Shown: positions 8,806 to 17,421 of the stretch, one piece after another
How positions within the stretch are numbered: the first letter of the stretch is position 1
Layout: every line of letters starts with the position of its first letter
From: Nafulsella turpanensis ZLM-10
GTDB lineage: Bacteria > Bacteroidota > Bacteroidia > Cytophagales > Cyclobacteriaceae
Reading direction: 5' to 3'
Length of the DNA stretch: 51,173 bases
Assembly: GCF_000346615.1 (NCBI RefSeq)
Contig: NZ_ANNU01000059.1
Span: forward strand, 1-51,173
The notes under the pieces: model-generated
Told to the model about the DNA's origin: nothing
What the model saw: only the letters and a program-made list of their open reading frames with translations
Databases searched by the model: none
Translations under genes and position numbers: made by a program

Positions 8806-8981
8806 CCACAGCAGTACGAAACCATTAAGGGGCAAGTGAGCCTACAGACAGATGTGGCGTTTTTTACCAATCAGAAACAGCAGAAAGCCGCACCCAGGAC
8901 CTTACTAAACTGAATATCAATAAATTACCATTACCTCAGTGCAACATAAAGCTCCCTGATTAAGTAAAATAAGGTATAGAA

Positions 8982-9004
8982 AAGCCTGGAAAGGCTTATT
9001 TTTT
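8982..9004 (+). terminator. Hairpin with T run just upstream of a small gene
   Basis: AAGCCT (8982-8987) and AGGCTT (8992-8997) close a GGAA tetraloop, followed by ATTTTTT. It looks like a terminator and may end the TetR transcript. However, it lies only 20 bases before the ATG at 9024, leaving no room for a separate promoter. It may therefore be a leader attenuator. Confidence 0.55.
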
Positions 9005-9023
9005 CACTTAAAGAGAAGGAATT

Positions 9024-9191
9024 ATGGCAATCAACGATAAAATTAAAGAAAGAAGAAAAGATTACAATCCAAACCTGACAGGCGACAAATCGGTGAATGT
9101 TAAAACAGATCGTAAAGATGCGGCCGATGTGCCGGCAACAAGGCAAAAAGATGTGACTTCAAAAAAGAAAGAAGATAAAAAGGAAGACTAA
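9024..9191 (+). CDS. 55-residue highly charged small protein
   Basis: An open frame of 55 codons, ATG 9024 to TAA 9191, begins MAINDKIKER and ends in a Lys/Glu/Asp tail (TSKKKEDKKED). AGAAGGA lies just before the ATG as a good ribosome site, and a strong terminator follows 24 bases after the stop; together these make it credible despite its size. There is no signal peptide, no Cys and almost no hydrophobic residues, so it is probably disordered and cytoplasmic. The function is unknown. A hairpin with a T run sits directly upstream (8982-9004), which suggests control by attenuation or read-through. Confidence 0.65.
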   Translation: MAINDKIKERRKDYNPNLTGDKSVNVKTDRKDAADVPATRQKDVTSKKKEDKKED

Positions 9192-9214
9192 AAAGCAGAA
9201 GCTTTTAAAGAAGG

Positions 9215-9250
9215 AAGGTTGCTTCGGAATAATCCGAAGCAACCTTTTTT
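9215..9250 (+). terminator. Strong terminator after the 55-residue gene
   Basis: Perfect 14-base arms (9215-9228 and 9233-9246) surround an ATAA loop and are followed by T bases. It lies between the small gene and the convergent stress-protein gene and may act for both strands. Confidence 0.85.
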
Positions 9251-9273
9251 ATTTTAGTTTTAATGCAGGAGTC

Positions 9274-10104
9274 CTATTCCTCCTCGTAAAAAACCATAAG
9301 GGGCACGCGGGTTTCTTTGGCCACCTCTTTGGTGTGATTTTTGGCAAACATGCCCTTGAAAAATGATTTATGGTAATGTGCCATCGACAATACCACTCCT
9401 GCACTATTGGCAATGGCCTGTTGCAGCCCTTCTTCCACTTCGTCGGCAATTAACAATTCCTGGTTGAGGTAAGGGTAAGATAGCGTATCCTGCACTTCTT
9501 CGCTAAAACCTCTGTAGCGCAGCCGCTCTTCCTTCGTATCTTTTTTAATAACATGCACTATTCTGAGGCGGGCATCAAATAATTTGGCAAAGCCGGCCAG
9601 TTCTTCAAGGTTTTGCATGTCCTCCTCCCGGTAGGCGGCGGCATATACAATTTCGCGTGGCTTTTGAAATGGAACACCGGCAGGCACTGCCAGCACGGGT
9701 AGTCGACAATTCTCCACAATTTCCTCACCCTTGCCGCCGGAAAAAAAGGTGTTCCAGCCTTTATTTCGCGAAAGACCTATCACCACTAAGTCAGCTGCTA
9801 TCTCTTCCGATAAATCTTCCACCACCTCAGCAGGGCTTCCTTCCTTTGCCATCTGGTGAAGCTTTAAACCGGCATACTTCTCTTCCTTTTTTAACTCCTC
9901 CACATAAGCCTCGAGCTTTTTAACAGCATTTTTGCGGTGGGCAACAACCCGGTTTTCCATTTCTGCCACAAAATCGTGTGGCATTTTATAAGCATGCAAA
10001 AGGGTACATTCGGCTTTTGTCGCAAGCGCCAACTCCAGCGCATACAGCAGGGCACTGTTGGCCGTTTCAGAAAAATCGGTGGGTATAAGTATGTGTCTCA
10101 TCAT
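9274..10104 (-). CDS. Universal stress protein, tandem UspA domains
   Basis: 276 residues forming two UspA-like alpha/beta domains (about 1-145 and 150-276). The first begins with the typical ILIPTDFSETANSALLYAL and ends with GLSRNKGWNTFFSGGKGEEI...LPVLAVP, a degenerate form of the nucleotide-binding G-2x-G-9x-G(S/T) loop. The second half lacks a clear loop, ending VLSMAHYHKS and VPLMVF. ATG at 10104 or 10101 both fit. It is downstream of a second stress-protein gene on the same strand with a 135-base gap, so co-transcription is possible. Usp proteins respond to starvation, respiration stress or ATP level; the exact signal is not visible here. Confidence 0.88.
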   Translation of the reverse strand: MMRHILIPTDFSETANSALLYALELALATKAECTLLHAYKMPHDFVAEMENRVVAHRKNAVKKLEAYVEELKKEEKYAGLKLHQMAKEGSPAEVVEDLSEEIAADLVVIGLSRNKGWNTFFSGGKGEEIVENCRLPVLAVPAGVPFQKPREIVYAAAYREEDMQNLEELAGFAKLFDARLRIVHVIKKDTKEERLRYRGFSEEVQDTLSYPYLNQELLIADEVEEGLQQAIANSAGVVLSMAHYHKSFFKGMFAKNHTKEVAKETRVPLMVFYEEE

Positions 10105-10239
10105 ATAGAGTAACAGTTGAGTATAGCTGATGTTTTAATTTTATAAAATGAGTAAGAAATCCGCCCTGGCGGGGCAGTTCCTATGATATTCTTTTTATGC
10201 TCCTGCAATTTTATCCCCTCCCGGTTAAAGGAACGGTTA

Positions 10240-11091
10240 TTACTCATGAATGGCCAGTAATGGCACGTGGCTATGCCGGGCCAGCTTTTTGGTGATACTG
10301 CTATGAAAAAGCCCCTCAAAAAAGCCATGTTGTCTTGGAATGGCAGCAAGCAATCCAACTTCCTCCTGCTCTACAAAATCCAGGATACCTTCTTCAGCAT
10401 CTTCACTTTCAATCATTTCGACTTCATAATCCATACCCTGAAACTCCTGGCGTATATGCTCCAGCTCCTGCAGTTCTTTTCCGCTCAGCTCTTCTTCTGC
10501 TGTGTGCACGTTCAGCACACATATATCATCCGGCTTAAATAATTCGGCCAGGTATCTCAGCTGTTTCAGCACTGCCTCCCGCTCATAAGTTTTAAGGTCG
10601 GTGGCAAAGGCCATTTTGCGGAAGGGCCGGTAAGCAACCTTGTCTGGTACAAGCAACAGCGGAGCCTTTGAATGTTCCAGCGCATACAGGGGCAGGCTAC
10701 CCAGCAGGCGTTCCAGCTTCCCAGCCTTTTCATTTGCCACTACCACCAAATCGACCTTTTTGCTCTTAGCCAGATCGTTTATATTGTTCATGGCAGATCC
10801 TAACTGCATAACGCACTCAAAATCAAGTCCGGAGGGCTTTAGATAGCCTTCTTCCAGCTCCAGCATATGCTCCCGGGCCTGTGCCTGCATTTGGTCCACC
10901 AGAATAGCCTGGTCGGTTACATAAGCCGTTCCTAAGCCCATAACCGGACCAGTAGCAGGCAGCTGGAAGGAGTGCAGCACGATCAGGCGGGTGCCACCTG
11001 CTTCCTTCGCCAGCCCAATGGCAAATTTAAGCGCATTAACAGCGGCCTCTGAAAAATCGGTGGAAAGTAGAATATTTCTGGTTTTATCCAT
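10240..11091 (-). CDS. Universal stress protein, tandem UspA domains
   Basis: 283 residues with two UspA-like domains. Domain 1 (about 5-150) starts NILLSTDFSEAAVNALKFAI and ends ANEKAGKLERLLGSLPLYAL...APLLLVP. This is a divergent nucleotide loop in which the usual Gly residues are partly replaced. Domain 2 (about 155-283) starts RKMAFATDLKTYEREAVLKQL and ends VPLLAIHE. It is homologous in layout to the gene at 9274, and the pair probably arose by duplication. The ATG follows a 200-base gap shared with the divergent exonuclease gene. That gap holds a small hairpin (TACCGC-CTAAA-GCGGTA, 11107-11123) in the leader of this gene. Confidence 0.88.
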   Translation of the reverse strand: MDKTRNILLSTDFSEAAVNALKFAIGLAKEAGGTRLIVLHSFQLPATGPVMGLGTAYVTDQAILVDQMQAQAREHMLELEEGYLKPSGLDFECVMQLGSAMNNINDLAKSKKVDLVVVANEKAGKLERLLGSLPLYALEHSKAPLLLVPDKVAYRPFRKMAFATDLKTYEREAVLKQLRYLAELFKPDDICVLNVHTAEEELSGKELQELEHIRQEFQGMDYEVEMIESEDAEEGILDFVEQEEVGLLAAIPRQHGFFEGLFHSSITKKLARHSHVPLLAIHE

Positions 11092-11300
11092 AGAAGTGAG
11101 GCATTTTACCGCCTAAAGCGGTACAGGTTAAAGATAGCTTTTAGAAGGTTAACCAGATAAGGGGCTTCAGGTTTAGATCTTACAGCCGGGCCAGAAAATT
11201 CGGAGGCCTGTAAATTAATTTGGCTAATTAATTGTTTAACCTTAAATTTCATTAAAAAGGAGAAGAGGGCTCTGCAGAGCAGCCGGAGCAAAGCAGTAAT

Positions 11301-12665
11301 ATGTACGCAGTAATTGATATTGAAACCACCGGGGGTAATTATCGCTGGGGACGCATAACCGAAATAGCTATATTTATACATAACGGACTGGAGGTAATCG
11401 AGGAGTTCAGTACCCTCATCAATCCCGAAATTCCTATTCCATATTTTATCACGCAGCTCACGGGCATATCGGACGACATGGTTCGGGAGGCTCCCATTTT
11501 TGCCGAGGTGGCCGATACCATTGCAGCCCTTACCAAAGACCATATTTTTGTAGCCCATAACTCCCAGTTCGACTATACCTTTATCCGCCACGAATTCCGC
11601 AAATTAGGCCGGGAGTTTGATCGCCCAACGCTTTGTACGGTAAAGGCCAGCCGTAAAGTAATTCCCCACCAGTCCTCCTATAGCCTTGGCAGATTATGCG
11701 AACAGCTAAGTATTGGTCTCGATAACCGGCACCGGGCCGGTGGTGATGCTGCTGCCACCGTTAAGCTACTCGAACTGCTACTGCAAAAAGATAAAGACAA
11801 CCAGCTGGCTGCCCTGGTAGCCTGGGAGCATAGTGGCTCCATCTATAATAAGTACCTCCAGAATACCACCATAGAAGACCTGCCCCAATCACCGGGGCTC
11901 CTCTACCTGATAGGAGCCGATGATGAAATTTTGTATATCGACAGCGCCCGGAATATCCGTCGCAAAGCGCTCAGCCACCTCAAGAATAAAGGCGGCCGCG
12001 CTACTGTAAATGTACGGGAACAAATAAAAGATGTAGCCTTTGAAGAAACCGGCACTTACCTGATTGCACAACTGCAAGCTCATGAGGAGGTGCTAAGAAA
12101 CAAACCGCGGCTGAATCCTAAACCAAAAGTAAAAGGGCAGCCCCTGAAGTGGTACATCCTCCCCGACCTTCAGCTGGACGGCTTTTTTCACCTGAAGCTC
12201 GAGCGGCAGGAAATTAATGGAAAAACCAGCTCCTTCAAAACTAAAAAAGAGGCGCTACAGGCACTGGAGAGCTTAATTACTACCTTTGCGCTTTGCGCTG
12301 CCTTCACTCCTCTTTCCGGCAAACAGACTACCTGCTCCGGGTCTCTTTCCTCCTGTAAAGGCGCCTGCCGGCAGCAGGAAGCCCCGTCGGATTATAATAA
12401 ACGGGTAGATGCAGCCCTTCAGAGCATGGAAGCCTCCACCAACCAGCTGATTGTGGAAAAAGGCCGAAACCCCTCTGAGAAAGCGCTGATAAGAATAGAA
12501 AACAACCATTCGGTTAGCTGGGGATATTTAAATTTACAGGATAAGGCCTATGATACTTCCGGTATGGCAGAGCAGGCTACCCAGGTTTGCCGCTCCCCGG
12601 AAGCCACTGAAATTGCCCTGCAATACCTGCTGAAAAACCCTGTACAGGAAATTATCAATTACTAA
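11301..12665 (+). CDS. DEDDh 3'-5' exonuclease fused to a GIY-YIG (UvrC-like) domain
   Basis: 454 residues. The N-terminal exonuclease domain (about 1-165) has all five DEDDh residues visible: Asp6 and Glu8 in VIDIETTGG, Asp91 in AHNSQFDYTF, and His144 and Asp149 in HRAGGDAA. It resembles DNA polymerase III epsilon. A GIY-YIG-like domain follows at about 198-275, but its signature is degraded (GLLYLIGADDEILYI). The last 180 residues are Cys-containing and of unknown fold (GKQTTCSGSLSSCKGAC near 345-360). This architecture is a known DnaQ-UvrC fusion thought to act in DNA repair. Whether the GIY-YIG half is active is uncertain. The MscL gene follows after 16 bases and is probably co-transcribed. 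Confidence 0.9.
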   Translation: MYAVIDIETTGGNYRWGRITEIAIFIHNGLEVIEEFSTLINPEIPIPYFITQLTGISDDMVREAPIFAEVADTIAALTKDHIFVAHNSQFDYTFIRHEFRKLGREFDRPTLCTVKASRKVIPHQSSYSLGRLCEQLSIGLDNRHRAGGDAAATVKLLELLLQKDKDNQLAALVAWEHSGSIYNKYLQNTTIEDLPQSPGLLYLIGADDEILYIDSARNIRRKALSHLKNKGGRATVNVREQIKDVAFEETGTYLIAQLQAHEEVLRNKPRLNPKPKVKGQPLKWYILPDLQLDGFFHLKLERQEINGKTSSFKTKKEALQALESLITTFALCAAFTPLSGKQTTCSGSLSSCKGACRQQEAPSDYNKRVDAALQSMEASTNQLIVEKGRNPSEKALIRIENNHSVSWGYLNLQDKAYDTSGMAEQATQVCRSPEATEIALQYLLKNPVQEIINY

Positions 12666-12681
12666 TCTATGCTTTACTTTT

Positions 12682-13131
12682 ATGGCTAAGAAAAGCCTCT
12701 ACCAGGAGTTTAAAGAGTTTGCCGTTAAAGGAAATATGCTGGACCTGGCCATCGGCATTATTATTGGCACTGCCTTTACTAAAATTGTGAATACCCTGGT
12801 ACAGTCGGTGCTTATGCCTGCCCTGGGCATGATGGTGGGTAGTTTCGACTTTAAATACCTCCAGTGGGTGTTAAAAGAAGGAGAACTCGATGCCGATGGA
12901 AATGAGGTGGTGGCGCCGGTCATTATCAAATACGGAGAGTTTATTCAGGCGGCATTCGATTTTTTTATTATTGCCGTGGTCGTTTTTGCTTTTGTAAAGC
13001 TCATTAATGGCTGGAAAAGAAAAGCCGACGATCCCGGGAATAAAGAAATTCCAACTCCTAAAGAAATTCAGCTACTCTCGGAAATACGAGATTTGCTGAA
13101 GAAAGACCAAAGCACCTCGTCCACGCCATAG
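12682..13131 (+). CDS. mscL: Large-conductance mechanosensitive channel MscL
   Basis: 149 residues, slightly longer than the usual 135-145. The N-terminal amphipathic helix and first membrane helix are highly typical: FKEFAVKGNMLDLAIGIIIGTAF. The second membrane helix is FDFFIIAVVVFAFVKLIN at about 93-110. The C-terminal cytoplasmic helix includes KEIQLLSEIRDLL. The extra length is in the periplasmic loop (about 50-90: VLKEGELDADGNEV). It forms a homopentameric pore in the inner membrane that opens under hypo-osmotic tension. Confidence 0.97.
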   Translation: MAKKSLYQEFKEFAVKGNMLDLAIGIIIGTAFTKIVNTLVQSVLMPALGMMVGSFDFKYLQWVLKEGELDADGNEVVAPVIIKYGEFIQAAFDFFIIAVVVFAFVKLINGWKRKADDPGNKEIPTPKEIQLLSEIRDLLKKDQSTSSTP

Positions 13132-13142
13132 ATAACTGGAGT

Positions 13143-13167
13143 GGTTAAGATTTTCAGATACTTAACC
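13143..13167 (+). terminator. Weak hairpin between convergent genes
   Basis: GGTTAAG (13143-13149) pairs perfectly with CTTAACC (13161-13167) around an 11-base loop, 12 bases after the mscL stop. No T run follows, so a terminator role is uncertain. Confidence 0.3.
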
Positions 13168-13172
13168 TCCTG

Positions 13173-14255
13173 CTAGGAGTTGTAGTGCTTAATTTTTCCT
13201 TTAGACGCAACTTCTTTATTGCGGCTAATGTCGTAGCTTTCATAAGTGGCCGTCATGTAAATGTTTCCCCAGTGCCAGCCATCATTTTCCAGCATCCCTA
13301 AAAGAAGTTTGCGCCTCAGTCGTAACCTTTCCTTGTCCATTCGTATATCCTCATTTTCCTGTTTAAATGGAATGGCGGATTGGCGGAGGCGCTCCATCCT
13401 GAAAGGACCAGGCTCGTTATTAGAGGGTTCAATAAATGCGTTTGCCAGCGTTGCCAGATAGTCGGAAATAGCAAAGCGAAGAGGATAAATCTGCTGTTCA
13501 ATGGTATATGTTTCGTTGTGCCCGTAAAGCAGAAGGATACTCAGAGCCTCATCCAGCGTTACCAGGTTAATGGCAAGTGCCTCCTGGTGCAGGTGCGAGT
13601 GAAAATTATGTAGCACTGGATAAGCCACATGTTTTTGGGCCTGGCTCATAATACTGTCTGTTAAAGAACCAAAGTGCTGCGTCAGCCGGCTAAAGTCTTT
13701 GCCGTTCCAGGCATTGATTAAAATTTCCTCCGGCGAAGCGCCTAACGAATGGATATAAATACTGGTTTTTCGCTTTTCCATTTCGGCAGAAAGCACCGGC
13801 ACCAGATAAGTAATGGCCAGGGTAATGGTAACAAAACCCGAAAAAGATATAACCGCTGAATAAACGCTCCACCAGCCTCCTCCAGGCTTAAAGTCTCCAT
13901 TCCCCATGGTAGAAAGTACATAGCCGGTAAAATAAAGCTTATCTATCGGGCCGGCAGAAGCATTCGTCCCTGAATAAAGGACAGAGTCGGGGGCAGACAG
14001 GTAAATAAGGAAGTTACCTATCCAAAGCATCAGAATCCAGCCAAACAACCAGGCAGCTACTGTAAACATACCTGCATAGTTTAACATTCTGCTTTCTCCC
14101 CTGCCTTGTCCACACCAGTGAAAAAAATTCCATATTACCGACCGAAGGCGGGTAGAAAAGAAGCCGGTTCCCCGAGGGGCTAACGTACTAACCAATACAT
14201 CTACACCTGCCAGACATACAATCACTATCCCTGCTACGAGAAAAACATAATTCAT
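13173..14255 (-). CDS. Potassium-channel-like membrane protein
   Basis: 360 residues. Helix 1 is at 1-25. A second segment at about 62-87 is followed by a pore loop with TMGNGD (116-121) in the place of the TVGYGD filter, and then a last helix at about 133-155. This is the two-helix-plus-pore layout of bacterial K+ channels with one extra N-terminal helix. The C-terminal 200 residues are cytoplasmic and hydrophilic. They resemble no RCK domain, so gating is unknown. The Tyr to Asn change in the filter could alter selectivity, but related bacterial channels vary there. It is convergent with mscL; both may serve osmotic ion balance. Confidence 0.8.
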   Translation of the reverse strand: MNYVFLVAGIVIVCLAGVDVLVSTLAPRGTGFFSTRLRSVIWNFFHWCGQGRGESRMLNYAGMFTVAAWLFGWILMLWIGNFLIYLSAPDSVLYSGTNASAGPIDKLYFTGYVLSTMGNGDFKPGGGWWSVYSAVISFSGFVTITLAITYLVPVLSAEMEKRKTSIYIHSLGASPEEILINAWNGKDFSRLTQHFGSLTDSIMSQAQKHVAYPVLHNFHSHLHQEALAINLVTLDEALSILLLYGHNETYTIEQQIYPLRFAISDYLATLANAFIEPSNNEPGPFRMERLRQSAIPFKQENEDIRMDKERLRLRRKLLLGMLENDGWHWGNIYMTATYESYDISRNKEVASKGKIKHYNS

Positions 14256-14346
14256 TTATTACAGTACTTTTATTTTTTCGGCATCAGGCGGAGCTTATCT
14301 TTACTCTTTCTGTTAACTTACAGAACTGCCCTTAAGAATATCTGTT

Positions 14347-15051
14347 ATGGAAATACCTTCTGCAGGAGAAAAAGTTATTGCCACCTGCCCTTTAGGTTCT
14401 AAAAATAAAGAGGACAAACTGTGGCTAACAGAAGAACACCTGCAGCTGCTGTACAGAGGACAGCTTAAGGTATTTGCACTTGAGAACCTCCGGCAGCTGG
14501 CATTTAACCATCGCAAACTAATGCTTCCGCTGGTAGCAGGGGGTGTAACAGCTACTTTAAGCCTTGTCGCCATTTTTAAGCTTTTTTATAATCCATGGCT
14601 CATGCTCAGCTTACTGGTAGCAGGTTGCCTGGCTGCCTTTATAGGCTTCAGGGGAAGCTGGGTTCTTACCGTACAGGAAGAAAAATACCATTCCGACTTC
14701 TTCCTGCCGACTATTACCCCTGCTTTACAGTCGTTTGTACAATACACCAATACCTTTACCGGCCATCAGCCTAAAGGAATACTGTATCTTCCTTTATTTG
14801 CTGAAAGCAGTGCAAATCTCAGCAATCGCGAATACTTTACCCTACCAGCTGAGCAGCGTCTCTACTACCGGCAGGAGTTGGGCAGCCTCCCCGCCGACTT
14901 CCACTTTATTCTGCCTCTCAACAGCCTGGATCCTGCTGTACATATCAACTGGAAAACTGATCCTCCATCAGGGAAAATCCTTCCCTTCCTGCAAAAAGGC
15001 AGCCGCCTTAACTTAAAGGAACATCCGCCGGTTCTCCGCCAACGGGCATAG
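14347..15051 (+). CDS. Conserved-looking protein with a central two-helix hairpin, function unknown
   Basis: 234 residues. The N-terminal 55 are hydrophilic. Two membrane helices follow at about 57-77 and 80-97 (LMLPLVAGGVTATLSLVAIF, WLMLSLLVAGCLAAFIGF), and the rest is soluble. The N-terminal part (KLWLTEEHLQLLYRGQLKVF followed by LENLRQLAF) looks like the beta-strand pattern of a PH-like membrane protein, but this is only a resemblance. The C-terminal part has QLYLPLFAESSANLSN-like and HFILPLNSLDP segments and no known motif. It sits between divergent K-channel and convergent aconitase genes, so it is probably transcribed alone. I do not recognise the family. Confidence 0.7.
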   Translation: MEIPSAGEKVIATCPLGSKNKEDKLWLTEEHLQLLYRGQLKVFALENLRQLAFNHRKLMLPLVAGGVTATLSLVAIFKLFYNPWLMLSLLVAGCLAAFIGFRGSWVLTVQEEKYHSDFFLPTITPALQSFVQYTNTFTGHQPKGILYLPLFAESSANLSNREYFTLPAEQRLYYRQELGSLPADFHFILPLNSLDPAVHINWKTDPPSGKILPFLQKGSRLNLKEHPPVLRQRA

Positions 15052-15065
15052 TCAATATTCGCCTT

Positions 15066-17063
15066 TTATCGAAGTGGTCGCTCCACTTCCCCTTTTGTAC
15101 TGACTTTCTTCTCTTTAAAGTAGTTGATGATCCCTCCCATCCTGATGATCTCCTTCTGGCGCTCACTAAGCTGGGAAAAACTCACTTCATAATTCTCCTC
15201 TTTGGTTTCATTTATCAGCACTACAGGTTCCTCTTTATTTAAGGATTCCAGAAGTCCTTTTAGCTTTACCACATCTCCTTCTTCTATACGCTCATAATCA
15301 TCCGGGTTTACAAACTCAAGAGGCAGTACTCCAAAGTTGATGAGGTTTTGCCAGCCCAGGCGCGCATAGCTTTTGGCCACTACCGCTACCTGCCCTAAAA
15401 ATTTAGGCGCAATGGCGGCATGTTCCCGGCTACTGCCCTGGGCATAATTTTCGCCGGCAATCACAATGTGGCCACCAAATTCTTCGCGAGCCTCCAATGC
15501 CCTGTCGTGGAAGCTTTCATCAATTACCGCAAAAGCCCATTTACTTATAGCAGGGATATTACTTCGGTAAGGGAGCACAACTGCCCCGGCCCGAAGAATT
15601 TCATCAGTACTCACATTATCAGGCATTTTTAAAAGAACCGGTACCCGGTAGTTCTGCTGCAGAGGCTCAAACTGGGGTAATGTCTTGATATTCGGTCCTT
15701 TTACCAGCTCAATGTTCTCTCCGCTTTCGGGCGGCGCAATGAGCAGTTGGGTATTAATAAGCTCCTGTTCTACCGGCTGGTATTTCGGATACTTTATACC
15801 CAGCTCTTTTTCAAGGTCCCTGGGGTCGGTTATCTTTCCGGTCAGGGCCGCGGCGGCGAGGGTTTCGGGACTGCAGAGGTATACCTGGTCATCGAGTGTA
15901 CCGCTTCGCCCGGGGAAGTTCCTGGGCATGGTCCGGAGGCTAATGGTAGAAGTTGCCGGTGCCTGGCCCATGCCTATACAGCCCATACAACCCGACTGGT
16001 GGAAACGCCCCCCGGAGGCAATCAGGTTCTGGAACTGACCCGAGGCGGCAAGGTTCTGGATCAGCTGGCGGGAGGTAGGGTTAATGTCGAAGGAGAGATC
16101 TGTATGAGCCGTACGGCCTTCCATAATAGCCCCTACTATCCAGAAATCGCGAAGGCCCGGATTCGCGGAAGAGCCCAGCACTACCTGCCCTACCTCCCGG
16201 CCTGCCACCTCGCTTACCGGCACCACATTTCCCGGTGAGCTGGGCAGGGCAATCAGCGGCACCAAATCATCCAGCACAATTTCATCGTGCAGGTCATATT
16301 CAGCACTTTCATCGGGTAAAATTTCCTTAAAATCTTCTTCCCGCCCCTGTGCTTTTAAAAACTTTCTAATCATCTCATCGGCCGGAAAAACAGTGGTGGT
16401 AGCGCCCAATTCCGTCCCCATATTGGCAATCACGTGCCGGTCCATGGCCTGCAGGTTATCGAGCCCGGGTCCGTAATATTCAATTACCATACCCCTGCAG
16501 CCCTTTACATCATAACGTCTGAGCATTTCCAGCACTACATCTTTGGCACTTACCCAATCGGGCAGCTTACCGCTTAGCTTTACACCCAGTACTTTAGGCA
16601 TTTTAAAATAAAGAGGCTCACCTGCCATGGCAAAGGCAACATCGAGTCCGCCGGCTCCCAGCGCCAGCATACCCAGTGAACCGGATGCAGGGGTGTGGCT
16701 GTCGGAACCTACCAGCGTTTTACCTGGTTTGCCAAAACGTTCCATATGCACAGGGTGGCTTACTCCATTACCGGGTCTGCTAAACCACAAACCAAACTTT
16801 TGCGCTGCCGACTGTAAGAAGAGGTGGTCATCGGCATTTTTAAAATCGGTTTGCAGGAGGTTATGGTCTACATACTGCACCGAAATTTCGGTTTTCACCC
16901 TCCTGAGCCCCATCGCCTCCAGCTCCAGCATAACAAGGGTGCCGGTGGCATCCTGGGTTAAGGTCTGGTCTATACGAATACCAATTTCCTTTCCAGGCTC
17001 CATTTCTCCTTTCAGCAAATGATCTTTTATTAGTTTTTGGGTAACGTTATAGGCTTGGCTCAT
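15066..17063 (-). CDS. Aconitate hydratase, short Aquifex-type
   Basis: 665 residues, much shorter than AcnA or AcnB (about 850-900) and close to the Aquifex-type aconitase subfamily. It should convert citrate to isocitrate in the TCA cycle. The large domain has TLVGSDSHTPASGSLGMLALGAGG-like text at 116-139 and the Fe-S motif GCMGC at 358-362, followed by IGMGQAPA and RNFPGRSGT. The swivel domain has YAQGSSREHAAIAP near residue 555. The loop that usually reads GSCTN reads GSSAN here (297-301), so the third cluster Cys is a Ser. Check this against relatives before assuming loss. No other TCA gene is nearby. A 358-base gap separates it from the divergent acyltransferase gene. Confidence 0.9.
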   Translation of the reverse strand: MSQAYNVTQKLIKDHLLKGEMEPGKEIGIRIDQTLTQDATGTLVMLELEAMGLRRVKTEISVQYVDHNLLQTDFKNADDHLFLQSAAQKFGLWFSRPGNGVSHPVHMERFGKPGKTLVGSDSHTPASGSLGMLALGAGGLDVAFAMAGEPLYFKMPKVLGVKLSGKLPDWVSAKDVVLEMLRRYDVKGCRGMVIEYYGPGLDNLQAMDRHVIANMGTELGATTTVFPADEMIRKFLKAQGREEDFKEILPDESAEYDLHDEIVLDDLVPLIALPSSPGNVVPVSEVAGREVGQVVLGSSANPGLRDFWIVGAIMEGRTAHTDLSFDINPTSRQLIQNLAASGQFQNLIASGGRFHQSGCMGCIGMGQAPATSTISLRTMPRNFPGRSGTLDDQVYLCSPETLAAAALTGKITDPRDLEKELGIKYPKYQPVEQELINTQLLIAPPESGENIELVKGPNIKTLPQFEPLQQNYRVPVLLKMPDNVSTDEILRAGAVVLPYRSNIPAISKWAFAVIDESFHDRALEAREEFGGHIVIAGENYAQGSSREHAAIAPKFLGQVAVVAKSYARLGWQNLINFGVLPLEFVNPDDYERIEEGDVVKLKGLLESLNKEEPVVLINETKEENYEVSFSQLSERQKEIIRMGGIINYFKEKKVSTKGEVERPLR

Positions 17064-17421
17064 GGCAGTGGTCTTTAAGGGTAAAAAAGTATAAATCTTT
17101 CAGGCAAAGTATTTTAATTCCTTTTTAACATTCAAGACAGATGCATTGTTAAATTTCTTTCCAACTTTCCTCCTACCCGGAGGAGAGAAAATGGAGGATG
17201 GCAAAGCAGGGTAAAAAAGAGAACCAGCCAAGGTACTGCTAAAGGCTGTTAGCGGAATTATACAATCAGCAGGCATTTATGTATCTTTGCCCCTTATAAG
17301 GAAGGAAAATTCACCAAAGCTTTTAAAAGACTGAAAGCAGCACTAAATTGCGTCTCTTTTTGTGCCTGCAGCTACTTTCACATCTACTGCACAAATAGGA
17401 TATATTTAAATTATTTACCCT
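17064..17421 (+). promoter_or_regulatory. Divergent intergenic region with plsB-like promoter
   Basis: TATCTTTG at 17282-17289 is a perfect -7 element and would start a transcript near 17296 with a leader of about 125 bases before the acyltransferase ATG. No TTTG is well placed upstream. A small hairpin (TCCTCC-N5-GGAGGA, 17168-17184) precedes it. No gene is seen. Confidence 0.5.

Noticed and set aside
11107-11123. Relation between the ACCGC...GCGGT hairpin here and the one at 49577
   Set aside because: The similarity is short and the surroundings differ; probably chance.
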